A stretch of 64,000 nt of DNA from Hippasteria phrygiana (Eukaryota; Echinodermata; Asteroidea; Valvatida; Goniasteridae): positions 1,984,001-2,048,000 of the forward strand of contig JAZGUH010000271.1 in assembly GCA_037893225.1 (NCBI GenBank), in the 5' to 3' direction. Positions 35,911 to 49,313 of this stretch are shown in pieces (position 1 is the first letter of the stretch; every line of letters starts with the position of its first letter). A model generated the notes under the pieces. The model did not search any database. It was given only the letters and a program-made list of their open reading frames with translations, and was not told where the DNA came from. Position numbers and translations under genes: made by a program.

Positions 35911-38900
35911 ATTTGGTTGATATTTCATGCAATTATGAATGAGTAAAGCAAGTCCATACCCCAGGGAATTTGACAGGCATGGAGCAATAAATAGAAGGTA
36001 ATATGCACACAGATGGTGGCCGGGAAGAAAATAAACATTGCGAGGTTTGAATTTTCTCCACAAGTTTTAACTCTAGGAAGCCGCCGATAATTGCATCATG
36101 TAGCGCCAGATCTAAGCTATACATACATGGCAAAATTACTGCATTTTGTTGATATTTCATGCAATTATGAATGAATAAAGCAAGTCCATACCCCAGGGAA
36201 TTTGACAGGCATGGAGCAATAAATAGACGGTAATATGTACACAGATGTTGGCCGGAAAGAAAATAAACATTGCGAGGTTTGAATTTTCTCCACAAGTTTT
36301 AACTCTAAGAAGCCGCCGATAATTGCATCATGTAGCGCCAGATCTAAGCTATACATACATGTCAAAATTACTGAATTTGGTTGATATTTCATGCAATTAT
36401 GAATGAATAAAGCAAGTCCATACCCCAGGGAATTTGACAGGCATGGAGCAATAAATAGACGGTAATATGTACACAGATGTTGACCGGAAAGAAAATAGAC
36501 ATTGCGAGGTTTGAGTTTTCTCCACAAGTTTGAACTCTAGGAAGCCGCCGATGATTGCAACATGTAGCGCCAGATCTAAGCTATCCATACATGTTAAAAT
36601 TACTGTATTTGGTTGATATTTCATGCAATTATGAATGAGTAAAGCAAGTCCATACCCCAGGGAATTTGACAGGCATGGAGCAATAAATAGAAGGTAATAT
36701 GCACACAGATGGTGGCCGGGAAGAAAATAAACATTGCGAGGTTTGAATTTTCTCCACAAGTTTTAACTCTAGGAAGCCGCCGATAATTGCATCATGTAGC
36801 GCCAGATCTAAGCTATACATACATGGCAAAATTACTGCATTTTGTTGATATTTCATGCAATTATGAATGAATAAAGCAAGTCCATACCCCAGGGAATTTG
36901 ACAGGCATGGAGCAATAAATAGACGGTAATATGTACACAGATGTTGGCCGGGAAGAAAATAAACATTGCGAGGTTTGAATTTTCTCCACAAGTTTTAACT
37001 CTAGGAAGCCGCCGATAATTGCATCATGTAGCGCCAGATCTAAGCTATACATACATGGCAAAATTACTGCATTTTGTTGATATTTCATGCAATTATGAAT
37101 GAGTAAAGCATGTCCATACCCCAGGGAATTTGACATGCATGGAGCAATACATAGACGGCAATATGTACACAGATGTTGGCCGGGAAGAAAATAAACATTG
37201 CGAGGTTTGAATTTTATCCACAAGTTTGAACTCTAGGAAGCCGCCGATGATTGCAACATGTAGCGCCAGATCTAAGCTATCCATACATGTTAAAATTACT
37301 GTATTTGGTTGATATTTCATGCAATTATGAATGAGTAAAGCAAGTCCATACCCCAGGGAATTTGACAGGCATGGAGCAATAAATAGAAGGTAATATGCAC
37401 ACAGATGGTGGCCGGGAAGAAAATAAACATTGCGAGGTTTGAATTTTCTCCACAAGTTTTAACTCTAGGAAGCCGCCGATAATTGCATCATGTAGCGCCA
37501 GATCTAAGCTATACATACATGGCAAAATTACTGCATTTTGTTGATATTTCATGCAATTATGAATGAATAAAGCAAGTCCATACCCCAGGGAATTTGACAG
37601 GCATGGAGCAATAAATAGACGGTAATATGTACACAGATGTTGGCCGGGAAGAAAATAAACATTGCGAGGTTTGAATTTTCTCCACAAGTTTTAACTCTAG
37701 GAAGCCGCCGATAATTGCATCATGTAGCGCCAGATCTAAGCTATACATACATGGCAAAATTACTGCATTTTGTTGATATTTCATGCAATTATGAATGAGT
37801 AAAGCATGTCCATACCCCAGGGAATTTGACATGCATGGAGCAATACATAGACGGCAATATGTACACAGATGTTGGCCGGGAAGAAAATAAACATTGCGAG
37901 GTTTGAATTTTATCCACAAGTTTGAACTCTGGGAAGCCGCCGATGATTGCAACATGTAGCGCCAGATCTAAGCTATACATACATGTAAAAATTACTGCAT
38001 TTGGTTGATATTTCATGCAATTATGAATGAATAAAGCAAGTCCATACCCCAGGGAATTTGACAGGCATGGAGCAATAAATAGACGGTAATATGTACACAG
38101 ATGTTGACCGGAAAGAAAATAGACATTGCGAGGTTTGAGTTTTCTCCACAAGTTTGAACTCTAGGAAGCCGCCGATGATTGCAACATGTAGCGCCAGATC
38201 TAAGCTATCCATACATGTTAAAATTACTGTATTTGGTTGATATTTCATGCAATTATGAATGAGTAAAGCAAGTCCATACCCCAGGGAATTTGACAGGCAT
38301 GGAGCAATAAATAGAAGGTAATATGCACACAGATGGTGGCCGGGAAGAAAATAAACATTGCGAGGTTTGAATTTTCTCCACAAGTTTTAACTCTAGGAAG
38401 CCGCCGATAATTGCATCATGTAGCGCCAGATCTAAGCTATACATACATGGCAAAATTACTGCATTTTGTTGATATTTCATGCAATTATGAATGAATAAAG
38501 CAAGTCCATACCCCAGGGAATTTGACAGGCATGGAGCAATAAATAGACGGTAATATGTACACAGATGTTGGCCGGAAAGAAAATAAACATTGCGAGGTTT
38601 GAATTTTCTCCACAAGTTTTAACTCTAAGAAGCCGCCGATAATTGCATCATGTAGCGCCAGATCTAAGCTATACATACATGTCAAAATTACTGCATTTGG
38701 TTGATATTTCATGCAATTATGAAAGAGTAAAGCAAGTCCATACCCCAGGGAATTTGACATGCATGGAGCAATACATAGACGGTAATATGTACACAGATGT
38801 TGGCCGGAAAGAAAATAAACATTGCGAGGTTTGTATTTTCTCCACAAGTTTTAACTCTAGGAAGCCGCCGATAATTGCAACATGTAGCGCCAGATCTAAG

Positions 38901-38926
38901 CTATCCATACATGTCAAAATTACTGC
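35911..38926 (+). repeat. 13-monomer tandem duplication II, first copy (3,016 bp)
   Basis: Positions 35,911-38,991 match 38,927-42,007 at offset 3,016 bp, 13 monomers, the same unit size as the 17-23 kb duplication but made of different monomers. I found no difference over about 3.08 kb by comparing translated frames and spot-checking bases; synonymous-position differences could have escaped. The copies are directly adjacent. This is the youngest-looking duplication in the window, or a collapse or expansion artefact of assembly. Confidence 0.87.
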
Positions 38927-41900
38927 ATTTGGTTGATATTTCATGCAATTATGAATGAGTAAAGCAAGTCCATACCCCAGGGAATTTGACAGGCATGGAG
39001 CAATAAATAGAAGGTAATATGCACACAGATGGTGGCCGGGAAGAAAATAAACATTGCGAGGTTTGAATTTTCTCCACAAGTTTTAACTCTAGGAAGCCGC
39101 CGATAATTGCATCATGTAGCGCCAGATCTAAGCTATACATACATGGCAAAATTACTGCATTTTGTTGATATTTCATGCAATTATGAATGAATAAAGCAAG
39201 TCCATACCCCAGGGAATTTGACAGGCATGGAGCAATAAATAGACGGTAATATGTACACAGATGTTGGCCGGAAAGAAAATAAACATTGCGAGGTTTGAAT
39301 TTTCTCCACAAGTTTTAACTCTAAGAAGCCGCCGATAATTGCATCATGTAGCGCCAGATCTAAGCTATACATACATGTCAAAATTACTGAATTTGGTTGA
39401 TATTTCATGCAATTATGAATGAATAAAGCAAGTCCATACCCCAGGGAATTTGACAGGCATGGAGCAATAAATAGACGGTAATATGTACACAGATGTTGAC
39501 CGGAAAGAAAATAGACATTGCGAGGTTTGAGTTTTCTCCACAAGTTTGAACTCTAGGAAGCCGCCGATGATTGCAACATGTAGCGCCAGATCTAAGCTAT
39601 CCATACATGTTAAAATTACTGTATTTGGTTGATATTTCATGCAATTATGAATGAGTAAAGCAAGTCCATACCCCAGGGAATTTGACAGGCATGGAGCAAT
39701 AAATAGAAGGTAATATGCACACAGATGGTGGCCGGGAAGAAAATAAACATTGCGAGGTTTGAATTTTCTCCACAAGTTTTAACTCTAGGAAGCCGCCGAT
39801 AATTGCATCATGTAGCGCCAGATCTAAGCTATACATACATGGCAAAATTACTGCATTTTGTTGATATTTCATGCAATTATGAATGAATAAAGCAAGTCCA
39901 TACCCCAGGGAATTTGACAGGCATGGAGCAATAAATAGACGGTAATATGTACACAGATGTTGGCCGGGAAGAAAATAAACATTGCGAGGTTTGAATTTTC
40001 TCCACAAGTTTTAACTCTAGGAAGCCGCCGATAATTGCATCATGTAGCGCCAGATCTAAGCTATACATACATGGCAAAATTACTGCATTTTGTTGATATT
40101 TCATGCAATTATGAATGAGTAAAGCATGTCCATACCCCAGGGAATTTGACATGCATGGAGCAATACATAGACGGCAATATGTACACAGATGTTGGCCGGG
40201 AAGAAAATAAACATTGCGAGGTTTGAATTTTATCCACAAGTTTGAACTCTAGGAAGCCGCCGATGATTGCAACATGTAGCGCCAGATCTAAGCTATCCAT
40301 ACATGTTAAAATTACTGTATTTGGTTGATATTTCATGCAATTATGAATGAGTAAAGCAAGTCCATACCCCAGGGAATTTGACAGGCATGGAGCAATAAAT
40401 AGAAGGTAATATGCACACAGATGGTGGCCGGGAAGAAAATAAACATTGCGAGGTTTGAATTTTCTCCACAAGTTTTAACTCTAGGAAGCCGCCGATAATT
40501 GCATCATGTAGCGCCAGATCTAAGCTATACATACATGGCAAAATTACTGCATTTTGTTGATATTTCATGCAATTATGAATGAATAAAGCAAGTCCATACC
40601 CCAGGGAATTTGACAGGCATGGAGCAATAAATAGACGGTAATATGTACACAGATGTTGGCCGGGAAGAAAATAAACATTGCGAGGTTTGAATTTTCTCCA
40701 CAAGTTTTAACTCTAGGAAGCCGCCGATAATTGCATCATGTAGCGCCAGATCTAAGCTATACATACATGGCAAAATTACTGCATTTTGTTGATATTTCAT
40801 GCAATTATGAATGAGTAAAGCATGTCCATACCCCAGGGAATTTGACATGCATGGAGCAATACATAGACGGCAATATGTACACAGATGTTGGCCGGGAAGA
40901 AAATAAACATTGCGAGGTTTGAATTTTATCCACAAGTTTGAACTCTGGGAAGCCGCCGATGATTGCAACATGTAGCGCCAGATCTAAGCTATACATACAT
41001 GTAAAAATTACTGCATTTGGTTGATATTTCATGCAATTATGAATGAATAAAGCAAGTCCATACCCCAGGGAATTTGACAGGCATGGAGCAATAAATAGAC
41101 GGTAATATGTACACAGATGTTGACCGGAAAGAAAATAGACATTGCGAGGTTTGAGTTTTCTCCACAAGTTTGAACTCTAGGAAGCCGCCGATGATTGCAA
41201 CATGTAGCGCCAGATCTAAGCTATCCATACATGTTAAAATTACTGTATTTGGTTGATATTTCATGCAATTATGAATGAGTAAAGCAAGTCCATACCCCAG
41301 GGAATTTGACAGGCATGGAGCAATAAATAGAAGGTAATATGCACACAGATGGTGGCCGGGAAGAAAATAAACATTGCGAGGTTTGAATTTTCTCCACAAG
41401 TTTTAACTCTAGGAAGCCGCCGATAATTGCATCATGTAGCGCCAGATCTAAGCTATACATACATGGCAAAATTACTGCATTTTGTTGATATTTCATGCAA
41501 TTATGAATGAATAAAGCAAGTCCATACCCCAGGGAATTTGACAGGCATGGAGCAATAAATAGACGGTAATATGTACACAGATGTTGGCCGGAAAGAAAAT
41601 AAACATTGCGAGGTTTGAATTTTCTCCACAAGTTTTAACTCTAAGAAGCCGCCGATAATTGCATCATGTAGCGCCAGATCTAAGCTATACATACATGTCA
41701 AAATTACTGCATTTGGTTGATATTTCATGCAATTATGAAAGAGTAAAGCAAGTCCATACCCCAGGGAATTTGACATGCATGGAGCAATACATAGACGGTA
41801 ATATGTACACAGATGTTGGCCGGAAAGAAAATAAACATTGCGAGGTTTGTATTTTCTCCACAAGTTTTAACTCTAGGAAGCCGCCGATAATTGCAACATG

Positions 41901-41942
41901 TAGCGCCAGATCTAAGCTATCCATACATGTCAAAATTACTGC
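38927..41942 (+). repeat. 13-monomer tandem duplication II, second copy (3,016 bp)
   Basis: Second copy of the unit above. The match runs on to 42,007, where T (GACATG) replaces the G (GACAGG) of 38992. Its last part (from 41,484) is also the start of the 63-monomer-offset copy, so this DNA has been involved in at least two duplication events. The monomer with TGAAAGAGTAAAG and GGTTTGTATTTT (41,734-41,965) is a marker that becomes common further right. Confidence 0.87.
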
Positions 41943-44900
41943 ATTTGGTTGATATTTCATGCAATTATGAATGAGTAAAGCAAGTCCATACCCCAGGGAA
42001 TTTGACATGCATGGAGCAATAAATAGACGGTAATATGTACACAGATGTTGGCCGGAAAGAAAATAAACATTGCGAGGTTTGAATTTTCTCAACAAGTTTT
42101 AACTCTAGGAAGCCGCCGATATTTGCAACATGTAGCGCCAGATCTAAGCTATCCATACATGTCAAAATTACTGCATTTGGTTGATATTTCATGCAATTAT
42201 GAATGAGTAAAGCAAGTCCATACCCCAGGGAATTTGACATGCATGGAGCAATAAATAGACGGTAATATGTACACAGATGTTGGCCGGAAAGAAAATAAAC
42301 ATTGCGAGGTTTGAATTTTTTCCACAAGTTTTAACTCTAGGAAGCCGCCGATAATTGCAACATGTAGCGCCAGATCTAAGCTATCCATACATGTCAAAAT
42401 TACTGCATTTGGTTGATATTTCATGCAATTATGAATGAATAAAGCAAGTCCATACCCCAGGGAATTTGACAGGCATGGAGCAATAAATAGACGGTAATAT
42501 GTACACAGATGTTGGCCGGAAAGAAAATAAACATTGCGAGGTTAGAATTTTCTCCACAAGTTTTAACTCTAGGAAGCCGCCGATAATTGCAACATGTAGC
42601 GCCAGATCTAAGCTATCCATACATGTCAAAATTACTGCATTTGGTTGATATTTCATGCAATTATGAATGAATAAAGCAAGTCCATACCCCAGGGAATTTG
42701 ACATGCATGGAGCAATAAATAGACGGTAATATGTACACATTTGTTGGCCGTGAAGAAAATAAACATTGCGAGGTTTGAATTTTCTCCACAAGTTTTAACT
42801 CTAGGAAGCCGCCGATAATTGCAACATGTAGCGCCAGATCTAAGCTATCCATACATGTCAAAATTACTGCATTTGGTTGATATTTCATGCAATTATGAAT
42901 GAATAAAGCAAGTCCATACCCCAGGGAATTTGACATGCATGGAGCAATAAATAGACGGTAATATGTACACAGATGTTGGCCGGAAAGAAAATAGACATTG
43001 CGAGGTTTGAATTTTCTCCACAAGTTTGAACTCTAGGAAGCCGCCGATAATTGCAACATGTAGCGCCAGATCTAAGCTATCCATACATGTCAAAATTACT
43101 GCATTTGGTTGATATTTCATGCAATTATGAATGAATAAAGCAAGTCCATACCCCAGGAAATTTGACAGGCATGGAGCAATAAATAGACGGTAATATGTAC
43201 ACAGATGTTGGCCGGAAAGAAAATAAACATTGCGAGGTTTGAATTTTCTCCACAAGTTTTAACTCTAAGAAGCCGCCGATGATTGCAACATGTAGCGCCA
43301 GATCTAAGCTATCCATACATGTCAAAATTACTGTATTTGGTTGATATTTCATGCAATTATGAATGAGTAAAGCAAGTCCATACCCCAGGGAATTTGACAT
43401 GCATGGAGCAATAAATAGACGGTAATATGTACACAGATGTTGGCCGGAAAGAAAATAAACATTGCGAGGTTTGAATTTTCTCCACAAGTTTTAACTCTAG
43501 GAAGCCGCCGATAATTGCAACATGTAGCGCCAGATCTAAGCTATCCATACATGTCAAAATTACTGCATTTGGTTGATATTTCATGCAATTATGAATGAAT
43601 AAAGCAAGTCCATACGCCAGGGAATTTGACAGGCATGGAGCAATAAATAGACGGTAATATGTACACATTTGTTGGCCGTGAAGAAAATAAACATTGCGAG
43701 GTTTGAATTTTCTCCACAAGTTTGAACTCTAGGAAGCCGCCGATAATTGCATCATGTAGCGCCAGATCTAAGCTATACATACATGTAAAAATTACTGCAT
43801 TTGGTTGATATTTCATGCAATTATGAATGAGTAAAGCATGTCCATACCCCAGGGAATTTGACATGCATGGAGCAATACATAGACGGTAATATGTACACAG
43901 ATGTTGGCCGGGAAGAAAATAAACATTGCGAGGTTTGAATTTTCTCCACAAGTTTGAACTCTGGGAAGCCGCCGATGATTGCAACATGTAGCGCCAGATC
44001 TAAGCTATACATACATGTCAAAATTACTGCATTTGGTTGATATTTCATGCAATTATAAATGAGTAAAGGAAGTCCATACCCCAGGGAATTTGACATGCAT
44101 GGAGCAATAAATAGAAGGTAATATGCACACAGATGGTGGCCGGGAAGAAAATAAACATTGCGAGGTTTGAATTTTCTCCACAAGTTTGAACTCTAAGAAG
44201 CCGCCGATAATTGCAACATGTAGCGCCAGATCTAAGCTATCCATACATGTCAAAATTACTGTATTTGGTTGATATTTCATGCAATTATGAATGAGTAAAG
44301 CAAGTCCATACCCCAGGGAATTTGACATGCATGGAGCAATAAATAGACGGTAATATGTACACAGATGTTGGCCGGAAAGAAAATAAACATTGCGAGGTTT
44401 GAATTTTCTCCACAAGTTTTAACTCTAGGAAGCCGCCGATAATTGCAACATGTAGCGCCAGATCTAAGCTATCCATACATGTCAAAATTACTGCATTTGG
44501 TTGATATTTCATGCAATTATGAATGAATAAAGCAAGTCCATACGCCAGGGAATTTGACAGGCATGGAGCAATAAATAGACGGTAATATGTACACATGTGT
44601 TGGCCGTGAAGAAAATAAACATTGCGAGGTTTGAATTTTCTCCACAAGTTTGAACTCTAGGAAGCCGCCGATAATTGCATCATGTAGCGCTAGATCTAAG
44701 CTATACATACATATCAAAATTACTGCATTTGGTTGATATTTCATGCAATTATGAAAGAGTAAAGCAAGTCCATACCCCAGGGAATTTGACATGCATGGAG
44801 CAATACATAGACGGTAATATGTACACAGATGTTGGCCGGAAAGAAAATAAACATTGCGAGGTTTGTATTTTCTCCACAAGTTTTAACTCTAGGAAGCCGC

Positions 44901-46507
44901 CGATAATTGCAACATGTAGCGCCAGATCTAAGCTATCCATACATGTCAAAATTACTGCATTTGGTTGATATTTCATGCAATTATGAAAGAGTAAAGCAAG
45001 TCCATACCCCAGGGAATTTGACATGCATGGAGCAATAAATAGACGGTAATATGTACACAGATGTTGGCCGGAAAGAAAATAAACATTGCGAGGTTTGAAT
45101 TTTCTCAACAAGTTTTAACTCTAGGAAGCCGCCGATATTTGCAACATGTAGCGCCAGATCTAAGCTATCCATACATGTCAAAATTACTGCATTTGGTTGA
45201 TATTTCATGCAATTATGAATGAGTAAAGCAAGTCCATACCCCAGGGAATTTGACATGCATGGAGCAATAAATAGACGGTAATATGTACACAGATGTTGGC
45301 CGGAAAGAAAATAAACATTGCGAGGTTAGAATTTTCTCCACAAGTTTTAACTCTAGGAAGCCGCCGATAATTGCAACATGTAGCGCCAGATCTAAGCTAT
45401 CCATACATGTCAAAATTACTGCATTTGGTTGATATTTCATGCAATTATGAATGAATAAAGCAAGTCCATACGCCAGGGAATTTGACAGGCATGGAGCAAT
45501 AAATAGACGGTAATATGTACACATGTGTTGGCCGTGAAGAAAATAAACATTGCGAGGTTTGAATTTTCTCCACAAGTTTGAACTCTAGGAAGCCGCCGAT
45601 AATTGCATCATGTAGCGCTAGATCTAAGCTATACATACATATCAAAATTACTGCATTTGGTTGATATTTCATGCAATTATGAAAGAGTAAAGCAAGTCGA
45701 TACCCCAGGGAATTTGACATGCATGGAGCAATACATAGACGGTAATATGTACACAGATGTTGGCCGGAAAGAAAATAAACATTGCGAGGTTTGTATTTTC
45801 TCCACAAGTTTTAACTCTAGGAAGCCGCCGATAATTGCAACATGTAGCGCCAGATCTAAGCTATCCATACATGTCAAAATTACTGCATTTGGTTGATATT
45901 TCATGCAATTATGAAAGAGTAAAGCAAGTCCATACCCCAGGGAATTTGACATGCATGGAGCAATAAATAGACGGTAATATGTACACAGATGTTGGCCGGA
46001 AAGAAAATAAACATTGCGAGGTTTGAATTTTCTCAACAAGTTTTAACTCTAGGAAGCCGCCGATATTTGCAACATGTAGCGCCAGATCTAAGCTATCCAT
46101 ACATGTCAAAATTACTGCATTTGGTTGATATTTCATGCAATTATGAATGAGTAAAGCAAGTCCATACCCCAGGGAATTTGACATGCATGGAGCAATAAAT
46201 AGACGGTAATATGTACACAGATGTTGGCCGGAAAGAAAATAAACATTGCGAGGTTAGAATTTTCTCCACAAGTTTTAACTCTAGGAAGCCGCCGATAATT
46301 GCAACATGTAGCGCCAGATCTAAGCTATCCATACATGTCAAAATTACTGCATTTGGTTGATATTTCATGCAATTATGAATGAATAAAGCAAGTCCATACC
46401 CCAGGGAATTTGACATGCATGGAGCAATAAATAGACGGTAATATGTACACATTTGTTGGCCGTGAAGAAAATAAACATTGCGAGGTTTGAATTTTCTCCA
46501 CAAGTTT
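41484..46507 (+). repeat. 5.0-kb long-range duplication, left copy (63-monomer offset)
   Basis: Positions 41,484-46,507 match 56,100-61,123 at an offset of exactly 14,616 bp, 63 monomers. Shared rare markers prove common descent: CCAGGAAATT at 43158 and 57774, and AGTCGATACC at 45699 and 60315. Differences I detected: A at 42866 against G at 57482, C at 44019 against A at 58635, and A at 44988 against T at 59604. Inside this copy a 4-monomer repeat (offset 928) links 44,401 to about 45,470 with 45,329 to about 46,398. A-type monomers are rare here. Confidence 0.9.
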
Positions 46508-49313
46508 TAACTCTAGGAAGCCGCCGATAATTGCAACATGTAGCGCCAGATCTAAGCTATCCATACATGTCAAAATTACTGCATTTGGTTGATATTTCAT
46601 GCAATTATGAATGAATAAAGCAAGTCCATACCCCAGGGAATTTGACATGCATGGAGCAATAAATAGACGGTAATATGTACACAGATGTTGGCCGGAAAGA
46701 AAATAGACATTGCGAGGTTTGAATTTTCTCCACAAGTTTGAAATCTAGGAAGCCGCCGATAATTGCAACATGTAGCGCCAGATCTAAGCTATCCATACAT
46801 GTCAAAATTACTGCATTTGGTTGATATTTCATGCAATTATGAAAGAGTAAAGCAAGTCCATACCCCAGGGAATTTGACATGCATGGAGCAATAAATAGAC
46901 GGTAATATGTACACAGATGTTGGCCGGAAAGAAAATAAACATTGCGAGGTTTGAATTTTCTCAACAAGTGTTAACTCTAGGAAGCCGCCGATATTTGCAA
47001 CATGTAGCGCCAGATCTAAGCTATCCATACATGTCAAAATTACTGCATTTGGTTGATATTTCATGCAATTATGAATGAGTAAAGCAAGTCCATACCCCAG
47101 GGAATTTGACATGCATGGAGCAATAAATAGACGGTAATATGTACACAGATGTTGGCCGGAAAGAAAATAAACATTGCGAGGTTAGAATTTTCTCCACAAG
47201 TTTTAACTCTAGGAAGCCGCCGATAATTGCAACATGTAGCGCCAGATCTAAGCTATCCATACATGTCAAAATTACTGCATTTGGTTGATATTTCATGCAA
47301 TTATGAATGAATAAAGCAAGTCCATACCCCAGGGAATTTGACATGCATGGAGCAATAAATAGACGGTAATATGTACACATTTGTTGGCCGTGAAGAAAAT
47401 AAACATTGCGAGGTTTGTATTTTCTCCACAAGTTTTAACTCTAGGAAGCCGCCGATAATTGCAACATGTAGCGCCAGATCTAAGCTATCCATACATGTCA
47501 AAATTACTGCATTTGGTTGATATTTCATGCAATTATGAATGAATAAAGCAAGTCCATACCCCAGGGAATTTGACATGCATGGAGCAATAAATAGACGGTA
47601 ATATGTACACAGATGTTGGCCGGAAAGAAAATAGACATTGCGAGGTTTGAATTTTCTCCACAAGTTTGAACTCTAGGAAGCCGCCGATAATTGCAACATG
47701 TAGCGCCAGATCTAAGCTATCCATACATGTCAAAATTACTGCATTTGGTTGATATTTCATGCAATTATGAATGAATAAAGCAAGTCCATACCCCAGGGAA
47801 TTTGACAGGCATGGATCAATAAATAGACGGTAATATGTACACAGATGTTGGCCGGAAAGAAAATAAACATTGCGAGGTTTGAATTTTCTCCACAAGTTTT
47901 AACTCTAAGAAGCCGCCGATGATTGCAACATGTAGCGCCAGATCTAAGCTATCCATACATGTCAAAATTACTGTATTTGGTTGATATTTCATGCAATTAT
48001 GAATGAGTAAAGCAAGTCCATACCCCAGGGAATTTGTCATGCATGGAGCAATAAATAGACGGTAATATGTACACAGATGTTGGCCGGAAAGAAAATAAAC
48101 ATTGCGAGGTTTGAATTTTCTCCACAAGTTTTAACTCTAGGAAGCCGCCGATAATTGCAACATGTAGCGCCAGATCTAAGCTATCCATACATGTCAAAAT
48201 TACTGCATTTGGTTGATATTTCATGCAATTATGAATGAATAAAGCAAGTCCATACGCCAGGGAATTTGACAGGCATGGAGCAATAAATAGACGGTAATAT
48301 GTACACATTTGTTGGCCGTGAAGAAAATAAACATTGCGAGGTTTGAATTTTCTCCACAAGTTTGAACTCTAGGAAGCCGCCGATAATTGCATCATGTAGC
48401 GCCAGATCTAAGCTATACATACATGTAAAAATTACTGCATTTGGTTGATATTTCATGCAATTATGAATGAGTAAAGCATGTCCATACCCCAGGGAATTTG
48501 ACATGCATGGAGCAATACATAGACGGTAATATGTACACAGATGTTGGCCGGGTAGAAAATAAACATTGCGAGGTTTGAATTTTCTCCACAAGTTTGAACT
48601 CTGGGAAGCCGCCGATGATTGCAACATGTAGCGCCAGATCTAAGCTATACATACATGTAAAAATTACTGCATTTGGTTGATATTTCATGCAATTATAAAT
48701 GAGTAAAGGAAGTCCATACCCCAGGGAATTTGACATGCATGGAGCAATAAATAGAAGGTAATATGCACACAGATGGTGGCCGGGAAGAAAATAAACATTG
48801 CGAGGTTTGAATTTTCTCCACAAGTTTGAACTCTAAGAAGCCGCCGATAATTGCAACATGTAGCGCCAGATCTAAGCTATCCATACATGTCAAAATTACT
48901 GAATTTGGTTGATATTTCATGCAATTATGAATGAATAAAGCAAGTCCATACCCCAGGGAATTTGACAGGCATGGAGCAATAAATAGACGGTAATATGTAC
49001 ACAGATGTTGGCCGGAAAGAAAATAAACATTGCGAGGTTTGAATTTTCTCCACAAGTTTTAACTCTAAGAAGCCGCCGATGATTGCAACATGTAGCGCCA
49101 GATCTAAGCTATCCATACATGTCAAAATTACTGTATTTGGTTGATATTTCATGCAATTATGAATGAGTAAAGCAAGTCCATACCCCAGGGAATTTGACAT
49201 GCATGGAGCAATAAATAGACGGTAATATGTACACAGATGTTGGCCGGAAAGAAAATAAACATTGCGAGGTTTGAATTTTCTCCACAAGTTTTAACTCTAG
49301 GAAGCCGCCGATA
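46508..49313 (+). repeat. 20-monomer-offset partial copy of 42.5-44.3 kb
   Basis: Positions 47,113-48,901 match 42,473-44,261 at offset 4,640 bp (20 monomers). The match is less clean than the other pairs: private changes include T at 47418 (GGTTTGTATT), CATGGATCAA at about 47,816, ATTTGTCATG at about 48,037, CCGGGTAGAA at about 48,553, and A at 48659. The preceding part (46,508-47,112) continues the 4-monomer order of 45.2-46.4 kb, with private AGTGTTAACT near 46,968. No gene is present. Confidence 0.78.

Noticed and set aside
38643..38936. Plus-strand 97-codon open frames (also at 41,659, 44,675, 45,603, 56,275, 59,291, 60,219 and 62,771)
   Set aside because: They appear only where the TGAAAGAG and GGTTTGTATT variants remove stop codons. 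They lie wholly within satellite monomers and have no recognisable similarity.
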